Origin: Ekhidna sp964289745
GTDB taxonomy: Bacteria; Bacteroidota; Bacteroidia; Cytophagales; Cyclobacteriaceae
Reading direction: 5' to 3'
Length of the DNA: 64,000 bases
NCBI GenBank assembly: GCA_964289745.1
Contig: CAXYMM010000001.1
Coordinates: forward strand, 186,001-250,000
Below the pieces are notes generated by a model. The model ran no database searches. It had not been told where the DNA came from and saw only the letters and a program-made list of their open reading frames with translations. Below, piece by piece: positions 36,919 through 45,829 of this stretch; within the stretch, counting starts at the first letter, position 1; every line of letters starts with the position of its first letter. A program made the translations under genes and the position numbers.

Positions 36919-38388
36919 ATGGCTAAAGCGATTCCTTCTCGGTCGGAAGATTATTCACTCTGGTACAACGAATTAGTAAAAAAAGCAGGATTAGCGGAAA
37001 ATTCTTCTGTGAGAGGATGTATGGTTATTAAACCATATGGGTTTGCGATATGGGAAAAAATGCAACAAACGCTCGATCAGATGTTTAAGGAAACGGGGCA
37101 TGAGAATGCCTATTTCCCACTCTTGATCCCTAAATCATTTTTAAGTCGTGAAGCAGATCATGTTGAGGGATTTGCAAAAGAGTGTGCGGTAGTTACCCAC
37201 TATCGTCTTAAAACAGATGAGAAAGGTACTGGCGTGGTAGTAGACCCAGAAGCAAAGTTGGAAGAAGAGCTAATTGTGCGCCCCACTTCAGAAACGGTAA
37301 TTTGGGATTCATATAAAAATTGGATTCAGTCTTATCGAGACCTGCCACTGCTCATCAACCAATGGGCTAATGTAATGCGATGGGAGATGCGGACTCGGCT
37401 TTTTTTACGGACATCAGAATTTCTTTGGCAAGAAGGTCACACGGCACATGCAACCAAAGAAGAAGCGATCTCCGAAACAAAACAAATGCTGAACATATAC
37501 GCCACTTTCGTTGAAAGGTTTATGGCTTTGCCTGTGACGAAAGGAGTCAAAACAGAGAGCGAGCGATTTGCTGGTGCCATTGATACATACTGTATAGAAG
37601 CTATGATGCAGGATGGAAAAGCGCTTCAAGCGGGTACTTCTCATTTTTTAGGACAAAATTTTGCGAAAGCTTTTGATGTAAAGTATGCCTCCAAAGAAGG
37701 AAAGGAAGAATTTGTTTGGGGTACTTCCTGGGGTGTAAGTACCCGACTGATGGGTGCACTCATTATGGCGCACTCCGATGATGACGGACTAGTCTTACCT
37801 CCAAAACTTGCACCTATACAAGTCGTGATCGTACCCATCTATTTTAAAGATGATGATCTAAATAAAATCACCGCTTTAGTAAACCCCATTTTGAAGTCCT
37901 TGAGAAAAAAAGGCATCGCTGTAAAGTTCGACACCCGAGATACCCACAAACCAGGTTGGAAATTTGCTGAGTATGAATTGAAAGGAGTGCCTATTCGATT
38001 AGCGATTGGACCTAAAGATTTAGAAAAAAACACGGTAGAAGTAGCAAGGCGGGACACAAAAGAAAAGTCGCTACAACCAATCGACACTATTGCGGTTTAC
38101 GTAGCCAATCTGCTGGAAGAGATTCAAGAGAATATTTACTCAAAAGCAGACGCATTTCAGAAAGAAAATACCAAAGCGACCCATTCCTGGGAAGAATTTA
38201 AAGAACTAGTGGAACGAGGATTCGTATATGCTCATTGGGACGGGACTGCCGAAACAGAAGATAAAATAAAAGAAGCCACAAAGGCTACCATTCGTTGCAT
38301 TCCTTTAGATCGGAAAAAAGAGCAAGGGAAGTGCATATTTTCTGGCAACCCATCTCAAGGTAAAGTTCTTTTCGCAAAGGCATACTAA
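36919..38388 (+). CDS. proS: Prolyl-tRNA synthetase (archaeal/eukaryal type)
   Basis: A 489-residue class II synthetase that charges tRNA-Pro. Motif 2 is visible as RTSEFLWQEGHTAH after NVMRWEMRTR. The anticodon-binding domain starts near residue 300 (PIQVVIVPIYF). The C-terminal extension ending in AKAY, with a Cys-containing RKKEQGKCIFSGNPS segment, is the mark of the archaeal/eukaryal form, which lacks the editing insert of the E. coli enzyme. Bacteroidota commonly carry this form. It overlaps the NfeD gene by one base (TAATG). Confidence 0.96.
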   Translation: MAKAIPSRSEDYSLWYNELVKKAGLAENSSVRGCMVIKPYGFAIWEKMQQTLDQMFKETGHENAYFPLLIPKSFLSREADHVEGFAKECAVVTHYRLKTDEKGTGVVVDPEAKLEEELIVRPTSETVIWDSYKNWIQSYRDLPLLINQWANVMRWEMRTRLFLRTSEFLWQEGHTAHATKEEAISETKQMLNIYATFVERFMALPVTKGVKTESERFAGAIDTYCIEAMMQDGKALQAGTSHFLGQNFAKAFDVKYASKEGKEEFVWGTSWGVSTRLMGALIMAHSDDDGLVLPPKLAPIQVVIVPIYFKDDDLNKITALVNPILKSLRKKGIAVKFDTRDTHKPGWKFAEYELKGVPIRLAIGPKDLEKNTVEVARRDTKEKSLQPIDTIAVYVANLLEEIQENIYSKADAFQKENTKATHSWEEFKELVERGFVYAHWDGTAETEDKIKEATKATIRCIPLDRKKEQGKCIFSGNPSQGKVLFAKAY

Positions 38389-38858
38389 TGGATTGGTTAC
38401 TTATACTCGTACTTATGCTCTCTGGCACCCTCCTTATTGTGGTCGAAATCATCTTTGTTCCAGGCACGACCATCGTTGGAATTCTTGGGTTTATGTTCTT
38501 TGTCTACTGCATCTATCTGGGGTATAATTACTACGGTGCGAATACCGGAACCCTTATCCTATTTGGGTCTGCGGCAATAAATATTATTGCGATAGCTATT
38601 GCCTTTAAAAGCAAGTCATGGGAACGATTCTCGCTTAAAAACACAATGAAAGGAAGGTTCAACGAAGACTTCCAGATAAATCTAAACGTGGGCGATAAGG
38701 GCATAACAATTTCTACGTTAAAACCAATTGGTAAAGCTATTTTTGGGATCAACGAAATAGAAGTCAGTTCCGATGGTGGATATGTCGGCGAAAATGTTGA
38801 AATTGAGGTCAAAAAAATCGAACCATCAAAAATCATTGTTCAATCTATAAATAACTAA
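38388..38858 (+). CDS. NfeD family membrane protein (short form)
   Basis: A 156-residue protein with three N-terminal membrane segments (LILVLMLSGTLLIVVEI; TIVGILGFMFFVYCIYLGY; LILFGSAAINIIAIAIAF) and a C-terminal OB-like soluble domain (about 85-156, with GDKGITISTLKPIGKAIF). Short NfeD proteins are typically encoded next to flotillin-like proteins and thought to act with them in membrane microdomains. That is the case here, seven bases upstream of floA. Confidence 0.88.
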   Translation: MDWLLILVLMLSGTLLIVVEIIFVPGTTIVGILGFMFFVYCIYLGYNYYGANTGTLILFGSAAINIIAIAIAFKSKSWERFSLKNTMKGRFNEDFQINLNVGDKGITISTLKPIGKAIFGINEIEVSSDGGYVGENVEIEVKKIEPSKIIVQSINN

Positions 38859-38865
38859 AATCATC

Positions 38866-39888
38866 ATGGGCAGTTTAATCCCAATTTTATTTGTCATTGG
38901 AGGTGTAACCCTCTTTTTTACCTTTCTGTATTTTATTCCTGTTAACCTCTGGATCACCGCCATAGTTTCAGGTGTCAGGGTTGGGCTATTTGAGCTTGTA
39001 TTTATGAGAATAAGAAAGGTGCCACCCTCCATTATTGTGAATTCGCTTATTACAGCGACCAAAGCAGGGTTAACTATTTTACAAGACGATGGTGAGATGA
39101 GGAGACCTCTAAGCACTCAAGAATTGGAAACACACTACCTGGCTGGTGGCAATGTTCCTCAAGTAATCAAGGCTTTGATTTCTGCCGACAAAGCGAACAT
39201 TAACCTGACCTTCAAGCAGGCCACAGCCATTGATCTAGCGGGTAGGGATGTATTCGAAGCAGTCCAGATTTCAGTAAATCCCAAAGTAATTAATACTCCT
39301 TCCGTTGCAGCAGTGGCTGCGGACGGCATTCAGTTGGTTGCCAAAGCTCGGGTCACAATACGGGCAAATATCCAACAACTGGTTGGAGGTGCTGGCGAAG
39401 AAACGATTTTAGCGAGAGTTGGTGAAGGAATCGTGACTTCCGTAGGTTCGGCTGCGACACATAAAGAAGTACTCGAAAATCCAGATAAGATTTCAAAGCT
39501 TGTCCTTCAGAGAGGTTTGGATGCAGGTACTGCATTCGAAATTTTATCGATTGATATTGCTGATGTGGACGTAGGAGCAAACATTGGGGCCAAACTACAG
39601 ACCGATCAAGCATCGGCCGACCTCAAAGTTGCAGAGGCGAAGGCAGAGGAAAGAAGAGCGATGGCTGTTGCCGAAGAGCAAGAAATGGTGGCTAAAGCGC
39701 AAGAAGCACGTGCCAAAGTAATCTTGGCAGAAGCAGAGGTGCCTAAGGCATTGGCCGAGGCTTTCAGAAATGGAAACTTAGGTGTAATGGATTATTACAA
39801 ATTCCAAAACATTGAGGCAGACACAGACATGAGAAGTTCCATCGCTGGGTCTGGTAAAAAAGGAAGTAGTTCTAGCAAGAAGAAATAA
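38866..39888 (+). CDS. floA: Flotillin-like protein FloA
   Basis: A 340-residue SPFH-family scaffold of bacterial membrane microdomains. An N-terminal hydrophobic anchor (about 1-30) is followed by the SPFH domain (ITATKAGLTILQDDGEMRRPLS; VTIRANIQQLVGGAGEETI; ILSIDIADVDVGANIGA) and an Ala/Glu-rich coiled coil (AEAKAEERRAMAVAEEQEM). A Gly/Ser/Lys-rich tail ends the protein. It is the last gene of proS-nfeD-floA, with a hairpin terminator behind it. Confidence 0.95.
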   Translation: MGSLIPILFVIGGVTLFFTFLYFIPVNLWITAIVSGVRVGLFELVFMRIRKVPPSIIVNSLITATKAGLTILQDDGEMRRPLSTQELETHYLAGGNVPQVIKALISADKANINLTFKQATAIDLAGRDVFEAVQISVNPKVINTPSVAAVAADGIQLVAKARVTIRANIQQLVGGAGEETILARVGEGIVTSVGSAATHKEVLENPDKISKLVLQRGLDAGTAFEILSIDIADVDVGANIGAKLQTDQASADLKVAEAKAEERRAMAVAEEQEMVAKAQEARAKVILAEAEVPKALAEAFRNGNLGVMDYYKFQNIEADTDMRSSIAGSGKKGSSSSKKK

Positions 39889-39908
39889 CTTACTAACCTA
39901 TCCTAATA

Positions 39909-39935
39909 AAAACCTAGCTATTTTGCTGGGTTTTT
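39909..39935. terminator. Bidirectional intrinsic terminator between floA and the DinB gene
   Basis: AAAACCTAGC and GCTGGGTTTT form a 10-bp stem (one G-U) around a 6-base loop, with T-rich sequence after it on the plus strand and A-rich sequence before it, so it can serve both strands. The stop codon of the minus-strand DinB gene (39918-39920) lies inside the hairpin. Confidence 0.8.
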
Positions 39936-40475
39936 ATATACTTCGAATTCTCCTTTCAACTCGATGGCTTGCTTAATATGCGCTAGGTGATGCCTGCAGT
40001 GCCAGTCGTACATTCCCAGCATCCACTCCATCGTTTTTTGCTCATTGTATTCAGGGTGAGTATACATCTTTCGAAAATCTTCATCTCTGAAAGAACTTAA
40101 TAGGGTAGTCCAGCGCTTGTGGAGGCCTCCCAGCAAGTCTAAAGAATCTTGAATGTCTTCGCTGTTGGCATCTTCTGTTTCTGCCCAATCTGCCTCATTG
40201 TAAGGTTTAAGAATGGGTTTTTGTTCAGTAAAAACAAGCTTGAAACGAATGAAGCTGTTCATGTGGCTATCTGCCAAATGGTGTACTACCTGTTTAATAT
40301 TCCAGCCCTCTGGTCGATACAGTAAATCCATCTCTTCATAAGAGAGTGTTCCAACAAGTTTTCTAAGCTCCTCTGGCAAATATTGAATGGTTTTAATCCA
40401 GCCCAATAATTGCTCCTTATCTGGTTTGGAATAGTGATACTTGCCAATCGGGTATTTCAAAGACTCTAAATCCAT
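39918..40475 (-). CDS. DinB/YfiT family putative metal-dependent thiol transferase
   Basis: A 185-residue four-helix-bundle protein of the DinB/YfiT superfamily. Putative metal ligands are His65/66 (VVHHLADSHMN) and His159 with His162/163 (WHCRHHLAHI), spaced as in B. subtilis YfiT/BstA. BstA proteins conjugate bacillithiol to electrophiles; whether this organism makes bacillithiol cannot be told from the window. It is the last gene of the rpmH unit, two bases after DUF2480. Confidence 0.85.
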   Translation of the reverse strand: MDLESLKYPIGKYHYSKPDKEQLLGWIKTIQYLPEELRKLVGTLSYEEMDLLYRPEGWNIKQVVHHLADSHMNSFIRFKLVFTEQKPILKPYNEADWAETEDANSEDIQDSLDLLGGLHKRWTTLLSSFRDEDFRKMYTHPEYNEQKTMEWMLGMYDWHCRHHLAHIKQAIELKGEFEVYKNPAK

Positions 40476-40477
40476 GT

Positions 40478-40987
40478 TTACTTTTTACGTTTAAAAATAG
40501 GTACAACACTACAAGGTTCACCGTACATAAGGCTACCCACTAAAGGATACAATCTGTCTGCGATTAGGGTATATGCGTACTCAACGTTGCGAATATTACC
40601 ACAGCCTTTTACGACCACTTTTTGGTCTTTCAAGTCTTGTGAAGCGAGGCACTTGTCAACTGCTTGGTTGATAAGCATCTTCTCTACTTCATCTTCGTCG
40701 CCAAAGCAAATTGTATTTGCAAATACCTTGATTTTCGTAACTAAAAGCATATATGCCCATGTGGGTACGATTGCATCTACCGAGCAAATCAGACCTACAT
40801 TTTTGTCTTGATAGCCACTCCAATCGTTTGTTTTGATAAAATCCCTAAATTCTTTTTCCTTCAGGATAGTCCCTCGAAATAGTACGTCTTTTAAATCAAA
40901 AATGATTTTCTCGTTAGAATCTATAAATTCTTCTAAATCGATCGAAACTAAACGACTCTTCGCTACCCTATTTACAATTTCATTCAT
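40478..40987 (-). CDS. DUF2480 family protein
   Basis: A 169-residue protein of the Bacteroidota-enriched DUF2480 family (LVSIDLEEFID; DWSGYQDKNVGLICSVDAIVPTWAYML; VVKGCGNI). No signal peptide or membrane segment; likely cytoplasmic. Function unknown. It is packed between tsaB (three-base gap) and the YfiT-like gene (two-base gap). Confidence 0.82.
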   Translation of the reverse strand: MNEIVNRVAKSRLVSIDLEEFIDSNEKIIFDLKDVLFRGTILKEKEFRDFIKTNDWSGYQDKNVGLICSVDAIVPTWAYMLLVTKIKVFANTICFGDEDEVEKMLINQAVDKCLASQDLKDQKVVVKGCGNIRNVEYAYTLIADRLYPLVGSLMYGEPCSVVPIFKRKK

Positions 40988-40990
40988 ATG

Positions 40991-41671
40991 CTAAATCAAC
41001 TTCTTTTTGGGAGTCGTAGTTTGCCATTCCTTAAGATAATTAGGCTCAAAATAGGCGGTATCCTCAAACTCACTTGCCTGATATTTTTCTAAAGAACTAC
41101 GTCCCATATTGGCAGCATCGGGGTATATATCATCTATAAATATCAGATTCTCCTGATTTGCAATTTGCCTAAACTTTGGCATCCCATTGCCGAAGACGTA
41201 GATGGGATTTTTAAAATTATTTAAAGAGTTTTTGTCCAATATTTTGGGCTGCGCATCCCAAATAGTATTTCCTTGATGATCTTCCATTTTGGTGTAGACT
41301 TCCATTCTCCTAGCGTCCATCATCGCACATAAATTATGCGCTCCATCAAATTTTCCTCTGACTGCCTCTAAAATTATATCCATCGTAGAAACTCCAATAA
41401 GAGGAATAGCCAGTGTATATGCGAATCCTTTTGCTGTAGAAAGACCTATTCGAAGCCCCGTATAGCTGCCAGGACCTTCTGATACTGCTATTGCCCCAAC
41501 ATCTTTGAGTGTTAGACCAGCTATATCACAAATTTCCAGTACAATTCTGGGAAGGAGAGACGAGTGTGATTTTTCTACATGGTGTATTTGATGTGAAATA
41601 AGATTTCCATCCTGATGTAACGCTACCGAACAAACGTTAGTTGAAGTTTCGAGGCTAAGAATGAGTCCCAA
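40991..41671 (-). CDS. tsaB: tRNA N6-threonylcarbamoyladenosine synthesis protein TsaB
   Basis: A 226-residue actin-fold protein that works with TsaD and TsaE to make t6A at position 37 of ANN-decoding tRNAs. The N-terminus LSLETSTNVCSVAL and the segments VSEGPGSYTGLRIGLSTAKGFAY and MMDARRMEVYT are family hallmarks. The ATG start lies two bases after the S41 protease stop. Nothing unusual. Confidence 0.95.
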   Translation of the reverse strand: MGLILSLETSTNVCSVALHQDGNLISHQIHHVEKSHSSLLPRIVLEICDIAGLTLKDVGAIAVSEGPGSYTGLRIGLSTAKGFAYTLAIPLIGVSTMDIILEAVRGKFDGAHNLCAMMDARRMEVYTKMEDHQGNTIWDAQPKILDKNSLNNFKNPIYVFGNGMPKFRQIANQENLIFIDDIYPDAANMGRSSLEKYQASEFEDTAYFEPNYLKEWQTTTPKKKLI

Positions 41672-41673
41672 AT

Positions 41674-43332
41674 CTAGTTTGCGTTTAGGATAGCCGTATA
41701 TCTGACTGGATCATTGAGGATTTCGATAGCGGTTTGTACGTCTTTATCTTTTCTAAAGGCGGATTCGATTATTCCTTCTTCAAAAAAGTATCTTCCTGCT
41801 AGCTCTTGCTCCAATAGCATCATAATTTCTTCTTTATTATCACTTAAATCCTTTCCTACACTCGATTTTGTGACCTTATGTAATATATCTAATGTTTCTT
41901 CTAGGTCGCTGTAATGACCTTCCTCTTTTACCGTGTTTATGAGTTCCGCCACCTGTTTTTCAACTGGTGTTTCATAAACCAATGCTTTATCCGAAACCCA
42001 CTCCACAAATAAATCATAATCGTCATCACTAAGTAATACCTCATCTGGTGAACTAGGAGTCAACTCCTGATTTTTATAATAATATTCCGTAATAAAGTGG
42101 AAAATTAAGTGATCTCGAATCAGGCTTTTAGTAATAGGTGCAAAACGCATCTCTGCCACCTCTACATCTGGATCTACACCTCCGCCATCAAAAATTTTTC
42201 TTCCATTGGCTGTAGTAAATTCATTTTTGAGTGAATCAGGAATTTTGCCAACACTCCCGTCTTCATTTCTATTGGCATAGTCAATTGCTTGAATACACCT
42301 ACCCGTAGGAGTGTAATATTTTGCGGTTGTCACTTTTATTACCGCATCGTAAGGAAGAGGCCTCTCGATCTGTACCAAGCCTTTGCCAAATGTTTTCCTG
42401 CCAACTAAAACTCCACGATCGTAATCTTGCATCACACCAGATACAATTTCGGAAGCTGAAGCACTGTTGTTATCTATCAATACCACTACGGGAATATTGG
42501 GGTCTGCTGGTTCATTTAGGGTATTGTAAGTCCGATCATTTTCTCTCAACTTTCCCTTCTGGGAGACTATTTTTTTACCCTTAGGAAGGAATACATTGGA
42601 AATATTTACAGCTTCGTGTAACAAACCTCCCGGGTTTCCCCTCAAATCAAGAATGATGCTGGTAGCTCCTTGCTCTATCAAATCAAGTACTTTTATCCCG
42701 ATGGTTCGTCCTGCATTTTGAGTAAAGTTGGTCAGTTTTACGTACCCAATGCCATCGGTAACCATACCCGTATAAGGCACACTATCCACTGAAATTTTTT
42801 CTCTTTTTACTTTCACATCAAACGGCTCATCTACTCCATATCGCTTAATTGTAAGTGTAATCTCCGAATTAGACTGACCCTTCATCAAGTATCTGACCTC
42901 TTCTGAAGTTTTGTCTATTAAAGAAACGCCATCTATAGCATGAATCTCATCCCCGGCTATTAATCCAGCTTCATAAGCTGCAAAACCTTGATATGGCATT
43001 ACCACGGTGCTTACCCCATCTATCCAATCAACAATGGCACCAATTCCGGCGTATTCGCCAGTGGTCATCATGCGATAAGACTCGATCTCATCCGCTGCTA
43101 TGTAGTTGGTGTATGGATCTAAAGTCTCCAACATCTTATCAATCCCAGACTGAATGAGGGTGGTGGGGTTTACTTCATCCACGTAATGATTATTTACCTC
43201 CTTAAAAAGAGAGGCGAAAATATCGAGGTTTTTAAGGATTTCGAAGTACCGATCAGATGCAGGTCTATTGGCAGCTACCAGAAGAACAAAAAGGAAAATA
43301 CTTGAGAAAATTACTTTAAGGTTTTTCTTCAT
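41674..43332 (-). CDS. S41 family carboxy-terminal processing protease with PDZ domain
   Basis: From the ATG at 43332 (552 residues) the protein begins with a signal or anchor helix (MKKNLKVIFSSIFLFVLLVA). A PDZ domain lies at about 90-170 and the S41 catalytic domain at about 180-370: Ser near 292 in NNSASASEIVSG and Lys near 317 in TFGKGLVQ, the Ser/Lys pair of tail-specific proteases. A helical C-terminal region follows. It acts in the periplasm. The start chosen avoids overlap with rnpA; four codons more are open upstream. Confidence 0.93.
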   Translation of the reverse strand: MKKNLKVIFSSIFLFVLLVAANRPASDRYFEILKNLDIFASLFKEVNNHYVDEVNPTTLIQSGIDKMLETLDPYTNYIAADEIESYRMMTTGEYAGIGAIVDWIDGVSTVVMPYQGFAAYEAGLIAGDEIHAIDGVSLIDKTSEEVRYLMKGQSNSEITLTIKRYGVDEPFDVKVKREKISVDSVPYTGMVTDGIGYVKLTNFTQNAGRTIGIKVLDLIEQGATSIILDLRGNPGGLLHEAVNISNVFLPKGKKIVSQKGKLRENDRTYNTLNEPADPNIPVVVLIDNNSASASEIVSGVMQDYDRGVLVGRKTFGKGLVQIERPLPYDAVIKVTTAKYYTPTGRCIQAIDYANRNEDGSVGKIPDSLKNEFTTANGRKIFDGGGVDPDVEVAEMRFAPITKSLIRDHLIFHFITEYYYKNQELTPSSPDEVLLSDDDYDLFVEWVSDKALVYETPVEKQVAELINTVKEEGHYSDLEETLDILHKVTKSSVGKDLSDNKEEIMMLLEQELAGRYFFEEGIIESAFRKDKDVQTAIEILNDPVRYTAILNAN

Positions 43333-43333
43333 A

Positions 43334-43708
43334 TTATTCAGCATTAATATTCTTCAAACGTTTCATAGATTGAATTAGTTGAGACTCGATTTCATGAAAA
43401 GTTAAAACCGTTCTAGAAAGATAAATGAATCCAAGATAAAGAGGCCGTATATCACGTAAAAGATGTTTATTCAATCGATAAGCCTCCCTGATTCTTCTCT
43501 TTATCAGGTTGCGATCAACCGCTCTTTTAACGTTTTTCTTGGAAACAGAAATAAGAACTTTATGATGCTCTACCTCCTCTGAACTAACTAAGTGTCCTAT
43601 TCGAAAATCTTTGAAATAAAAAAAGAACCCTATTCTGAAGAGCTCTTCGATTTTTTTTTTACTCGTAATTTTCTCCTGCTTTGGGAAACGGTATTTTGAC
43701 AGGCCCAT
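43334..43708 (-). CDS. rnpA: Ribonuclease P protein component
   Basis: A 124-residue basic protein that assists the RNase P RNA in trimming tRNA 5' ends. The RNR-type motif is DRNLIKRRIREAYRLNKH; the N-terminus KYRFPKQEKITSKKKIEELF is typical. It follows rpmH after 11 bases, the near-universal bacterial order. Confidence 0.95.
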   Translation of the reverse strand: MGLSKYRFPKQEKITSKKKIEELFRIGFFFYFKDFRIGHLVSSEEVEHHKVLISVSKKNVKRAVDRNLIKRRIREAYRLNKHLLRDIRPLYLGFIYLSRTVLTFHEIESQLIQSMKRLKNINAE

Positions 43709-43719
43709 AGGCCATTTGT

Positions 43720-43875
43720 TTATTTCTTGTGAAGGCCATCAGATACAGTCAGTCTCTTTCTGCCTTTTGCTCTTCTTCGAGCAATCACAGATTGACCATT
43801 TGCACTTTCCATTCTTTTTCTGAATCCGTGCTTATTTGTTTTTTTCCTTACCGAAGGTTGAAATGTTCTTTTCAT
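43720..43875 (-). CDS. rpmH: 50S ribosomal protein L34
   Basis: A 51-residue, strongly basic protein beginning MKRTFQPSVRKKTNKHGF and ending in RLTVSDGLHKK, with the invariant L34 core RRRAKGRKRLTV. It is part of the large ribosomal subunit. It heads the unit rpmH-rnpA-S41 protease-tsaB-DUF2480-YfiT and has a strong promoter match 51 bases upstream. Confidence 0.97.
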   Translation of the reverse strand: MKRTFQPSVRKKTNKHGFRKRMESANGQSVIARRRAKGRKRLTVSDGLHKK

Positions 43876-43926
43876 AACCGTATTGCTTTAATCAGGAATT
43901 TAATTTCTTAGTCAAAAAATGGAGTA

Positions 43927-43956
43927 CAAAGATAGCTAAATGTTCAGGCCTTGCAA
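43927..43956 (-). promoter_or_regulatory. Promoter of the rpmH operon
   Basis: The minus strand carries a -33 TTG (43954-43956) and a -7 TATCTTTG (43927-43934) separated by exactly 19 bases, as in the Bacteroidota housekeeping consensus TTG-N19-TAnnTTTG. The predicted leader is about 45 bases. This is the best promoter match in the window. Confidence 0.78.
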
Positions 43957-44591
43957 GTTTGTGATTAATAATATCTTCAACCAACCAGAAACTAAACCCG
44001 TTATTAATTCTATCCCAAATAATCTCAGGTCGCCGAAGATATTATAAAGCTCACAGCAGCAAACGCAACAAGCGGCGAATCTGATGGAAAAACGAAAATC
44101 CTTGTCATTTAACTTCCGCATGAAGCTCTATTGGAGGCAGGGGTGCTGATGTGATTAATACGATAGAGACAGCCCAAGTTTCTGACGCGTGCATTTTAAA
44201 TAACTCATTAAGCTGGTCATTTTTCAACGCTCTTTTAAATAAAAAAAACTCATTTGATGAGCCGAGATTAATGACGCTGACATATATGGCGATTTGAAGA
44301 ACACCGAACAGTTCTAGGATAGAATTTGAAAATAAAAAGGAAATATGGATTAAAGTAAATGGGAACTTCAGTTTCCTGAATTAGCCATGGCTAAGAACAT
44401 GACGAGGTAGGTGATTTTACAACTTAATCATCTTAGAAGACGAATCTATTTTGAAAATTAAGATTCTCAAAAGCTTGTGGTTTTGGATGTGATGGGGAAG
44501 ATATTTGGCGAATAAAAGTGGTTCATATATGGAAATCTGAGAAAAATATCAGTATTGCAATTAATACCAAAATAAAAATAAAGTTTAATCA
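43957..44591. other. Gene-free, possibly degenerate region
   Basis: About 635 bases without a supported gene. All six frames are broken by frequent stops; the longest frame (minus, 43936-44121, 61 codons) is Cys-rich and lacks family features. Near 44463-44516 the plus strand encodes DSQKLVVLDVMGKIFGE before a stop, which faintly resembles a type IX C-terminal sorting domain and may be a relic. It borders a pseudogene and probably represents eroded coding DNA plus the rpmH promoter region. Confidence 0.5.
44241..44261 (-). terminator. Candidate minus-strand terminator
   Basis: On the minus strand CTCAT-CAA-ATGAG is followed by eight T. The stem is only five pairs and AT-rich, so it is weak. 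It could end transcripts from prmC, whose stop lies about 720 bases upstream in that direction, before the rpmH promoter. Confidence 0.4.
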
Positions 44592-44995
44592 ATGAATAAA
44601 GAATATCTGTCTATTTATGATCTACTACGGATGCATGCCCCCCATAATTAATGAGTAAGTTTTTACCTACAAAAGCAAAATACCTTTCCAAGGCAAACTG
44701 TCAGGGTAAACTATTTCTCATTGATCACTACCCAAGCGTTATTTCTAGCGAAAAACCAGAGAACCAGGTTTTAGGAGAACGATTTGAGATGACTGACAAA
44801 ACAGTTTTAAAAAAGCTAGATCATTTTGAAGGCATTGGTAATGAATATTCAGAACCTTACGAATACCGAAGGGAACTACCAAAAATTTTGCTTAATGATG
44901 GAAAACGGATTGATGCTTGGATATACCTATACAATTGGTATTTGGAATGGAAAAAAGAAATTCTATCGGGCGACCTCTTCAGCGAACAGCACTAA
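44592..44995 (+). pseudogene. Gamma-glutamylcyclotransferase (AIG2-like) remnant
   Basis: A start at 44592 encodes MNKEYLSIYDLLRMHAPHN and stops at 44649; the next frame, from 44651, continues MSKFLPTKAKYLSKANCQGK to the stop at 44995. One missing base at about 44646-44651 explains the break. Together they give a full-length protein of about 134 residues. The universal YGTL substrate loop of this family (usually FVYGTLR) reads IYDLLR here, while the later catalytic region LDHFEGIGNEYSEPYEYRR is kept. Loss of both the loop and the frame indicates real decay. The 3' end overlaps the convergent prmC by 17 bases. Confidence 0.75.
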
Positions 44996-45809
44996 CCATG
45001 CGATCCTTTCCTTGCATGTCTTGGTGAACTTTAATTTGTTGATACCCAAGATTCGAAAGCAGGCTTTTTACTTCTAATCCATATCGCTCATGTATTTCAA
45101 AATACAGCCTACCCCCTTTTTTTAGTGATGTTAATCCTTGCATGCCTATTCTTTCGTAGAAAATGAGAGGAGTTTGGTTATCAACAAAGAGTGCGAGCGA
45201 TGGCTCATATTCCAGCACATTGGGATGCATTGTCTCCCTGTCTGATTCTGGTATATAAGGAGGGTTACTTACCAAAATATCCAGCCCGTTAACTTCTAAA
45301 TCTTGGAAGATTACATCGTTCATCTGAAAGGCTACTTTGGCATTTAATGAAGAAGCATTATCGTGCGCAATTTTCAAAGCTTCTTCGGAGATGTCAGTTG
45401 CAAAAATACTTCCTTTTGTATCCAAAGCTAGTGTAATCGCAATACAACCAGACCCAGTCCCCACATCCAAAATACGGGGCTCGGCAATTTTGTTTTCGTT
45501 AAGTATCAAGCAAACCAATTCTTCGGTCTCCGGCCTCGGAATAAGTACACGAGGCTCAACGTGAAATTTCCTTCCAAAGAAATAGGCCATTTCTGTCACA
45601 TACTGCAAAGGCTCACACCCTAGCAGGCGATCTATCGCCACCTGCAACTTAAGCGCATCCACTTCTATGTGAAATCCAGATACAACATCCTCTCTTTTTG
45701 CGTCAAATAAGTCCTCTAAGAGCAAATAAGAAATATTGGTTGCTTCGCGTTCATCGTAAACTTTTATCAGCTGTTTTGTTGTTTCTTTCCAGATATGTCT
45801 CAATACCAT
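44979..45809 (-). CDS. prmC: Peptide chain release factor N5-glutamine methyltransferase
   Basis: A 276-residue methyltransferase that modifies the GGQ glutamine of release factors. The SAM motif is ILDVGTGSGCIAI and the catalytic motif is NPPYIPESD; PRVLIPRPETEELV is a further family hallmark. The N-terminal helical domain (about 1-75) binds the release factor. It is divergent from ribD, with only 20 bases between the two start codons, so any promoter must lie within coding DNA of the neighbour. Confidence 0.95.
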   Translation of the reverse strand: MVLRHIWKETTKQLIKVYDEREATNISYLLLEDLFDAKREDVVSGFHIEVDALKLQVAIDRLLGCEPLQYVTEMAYFFGRKFHVEPRVLIPRPETEELVCLILNENKIAEPRILDVGTGSGCIAITLALDTKGSIFATDISEEALKIAHDNASSLNAKVAFQMNDVIFQDLEVNGLDILVSNPPYIPESDRETMHPNVLEYEPSLALFVDNQTPLIFYERIGMQGLTSLKKGGRLYFEIHERYGLEVKSLLSNLGYQQIKVHQDMQGKDRMVSAVR

Positions 45810-45829
45810 CTTAAAAGCGAAGCTACGGA

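Noticed and set aside
43936..44121. 61-codon minus-strand frame with a Cys cluster
   Set aside because: No homology recognised, it covers the rpmH promoter elements and lies in a region full of stops.
43720..44591. Possible replication origin next to rpmH-rnpA
   Set aside because: No dnaA, dnaN or clustered DnaA boxes were seen; in this phylum rpmH is often away from the origin.
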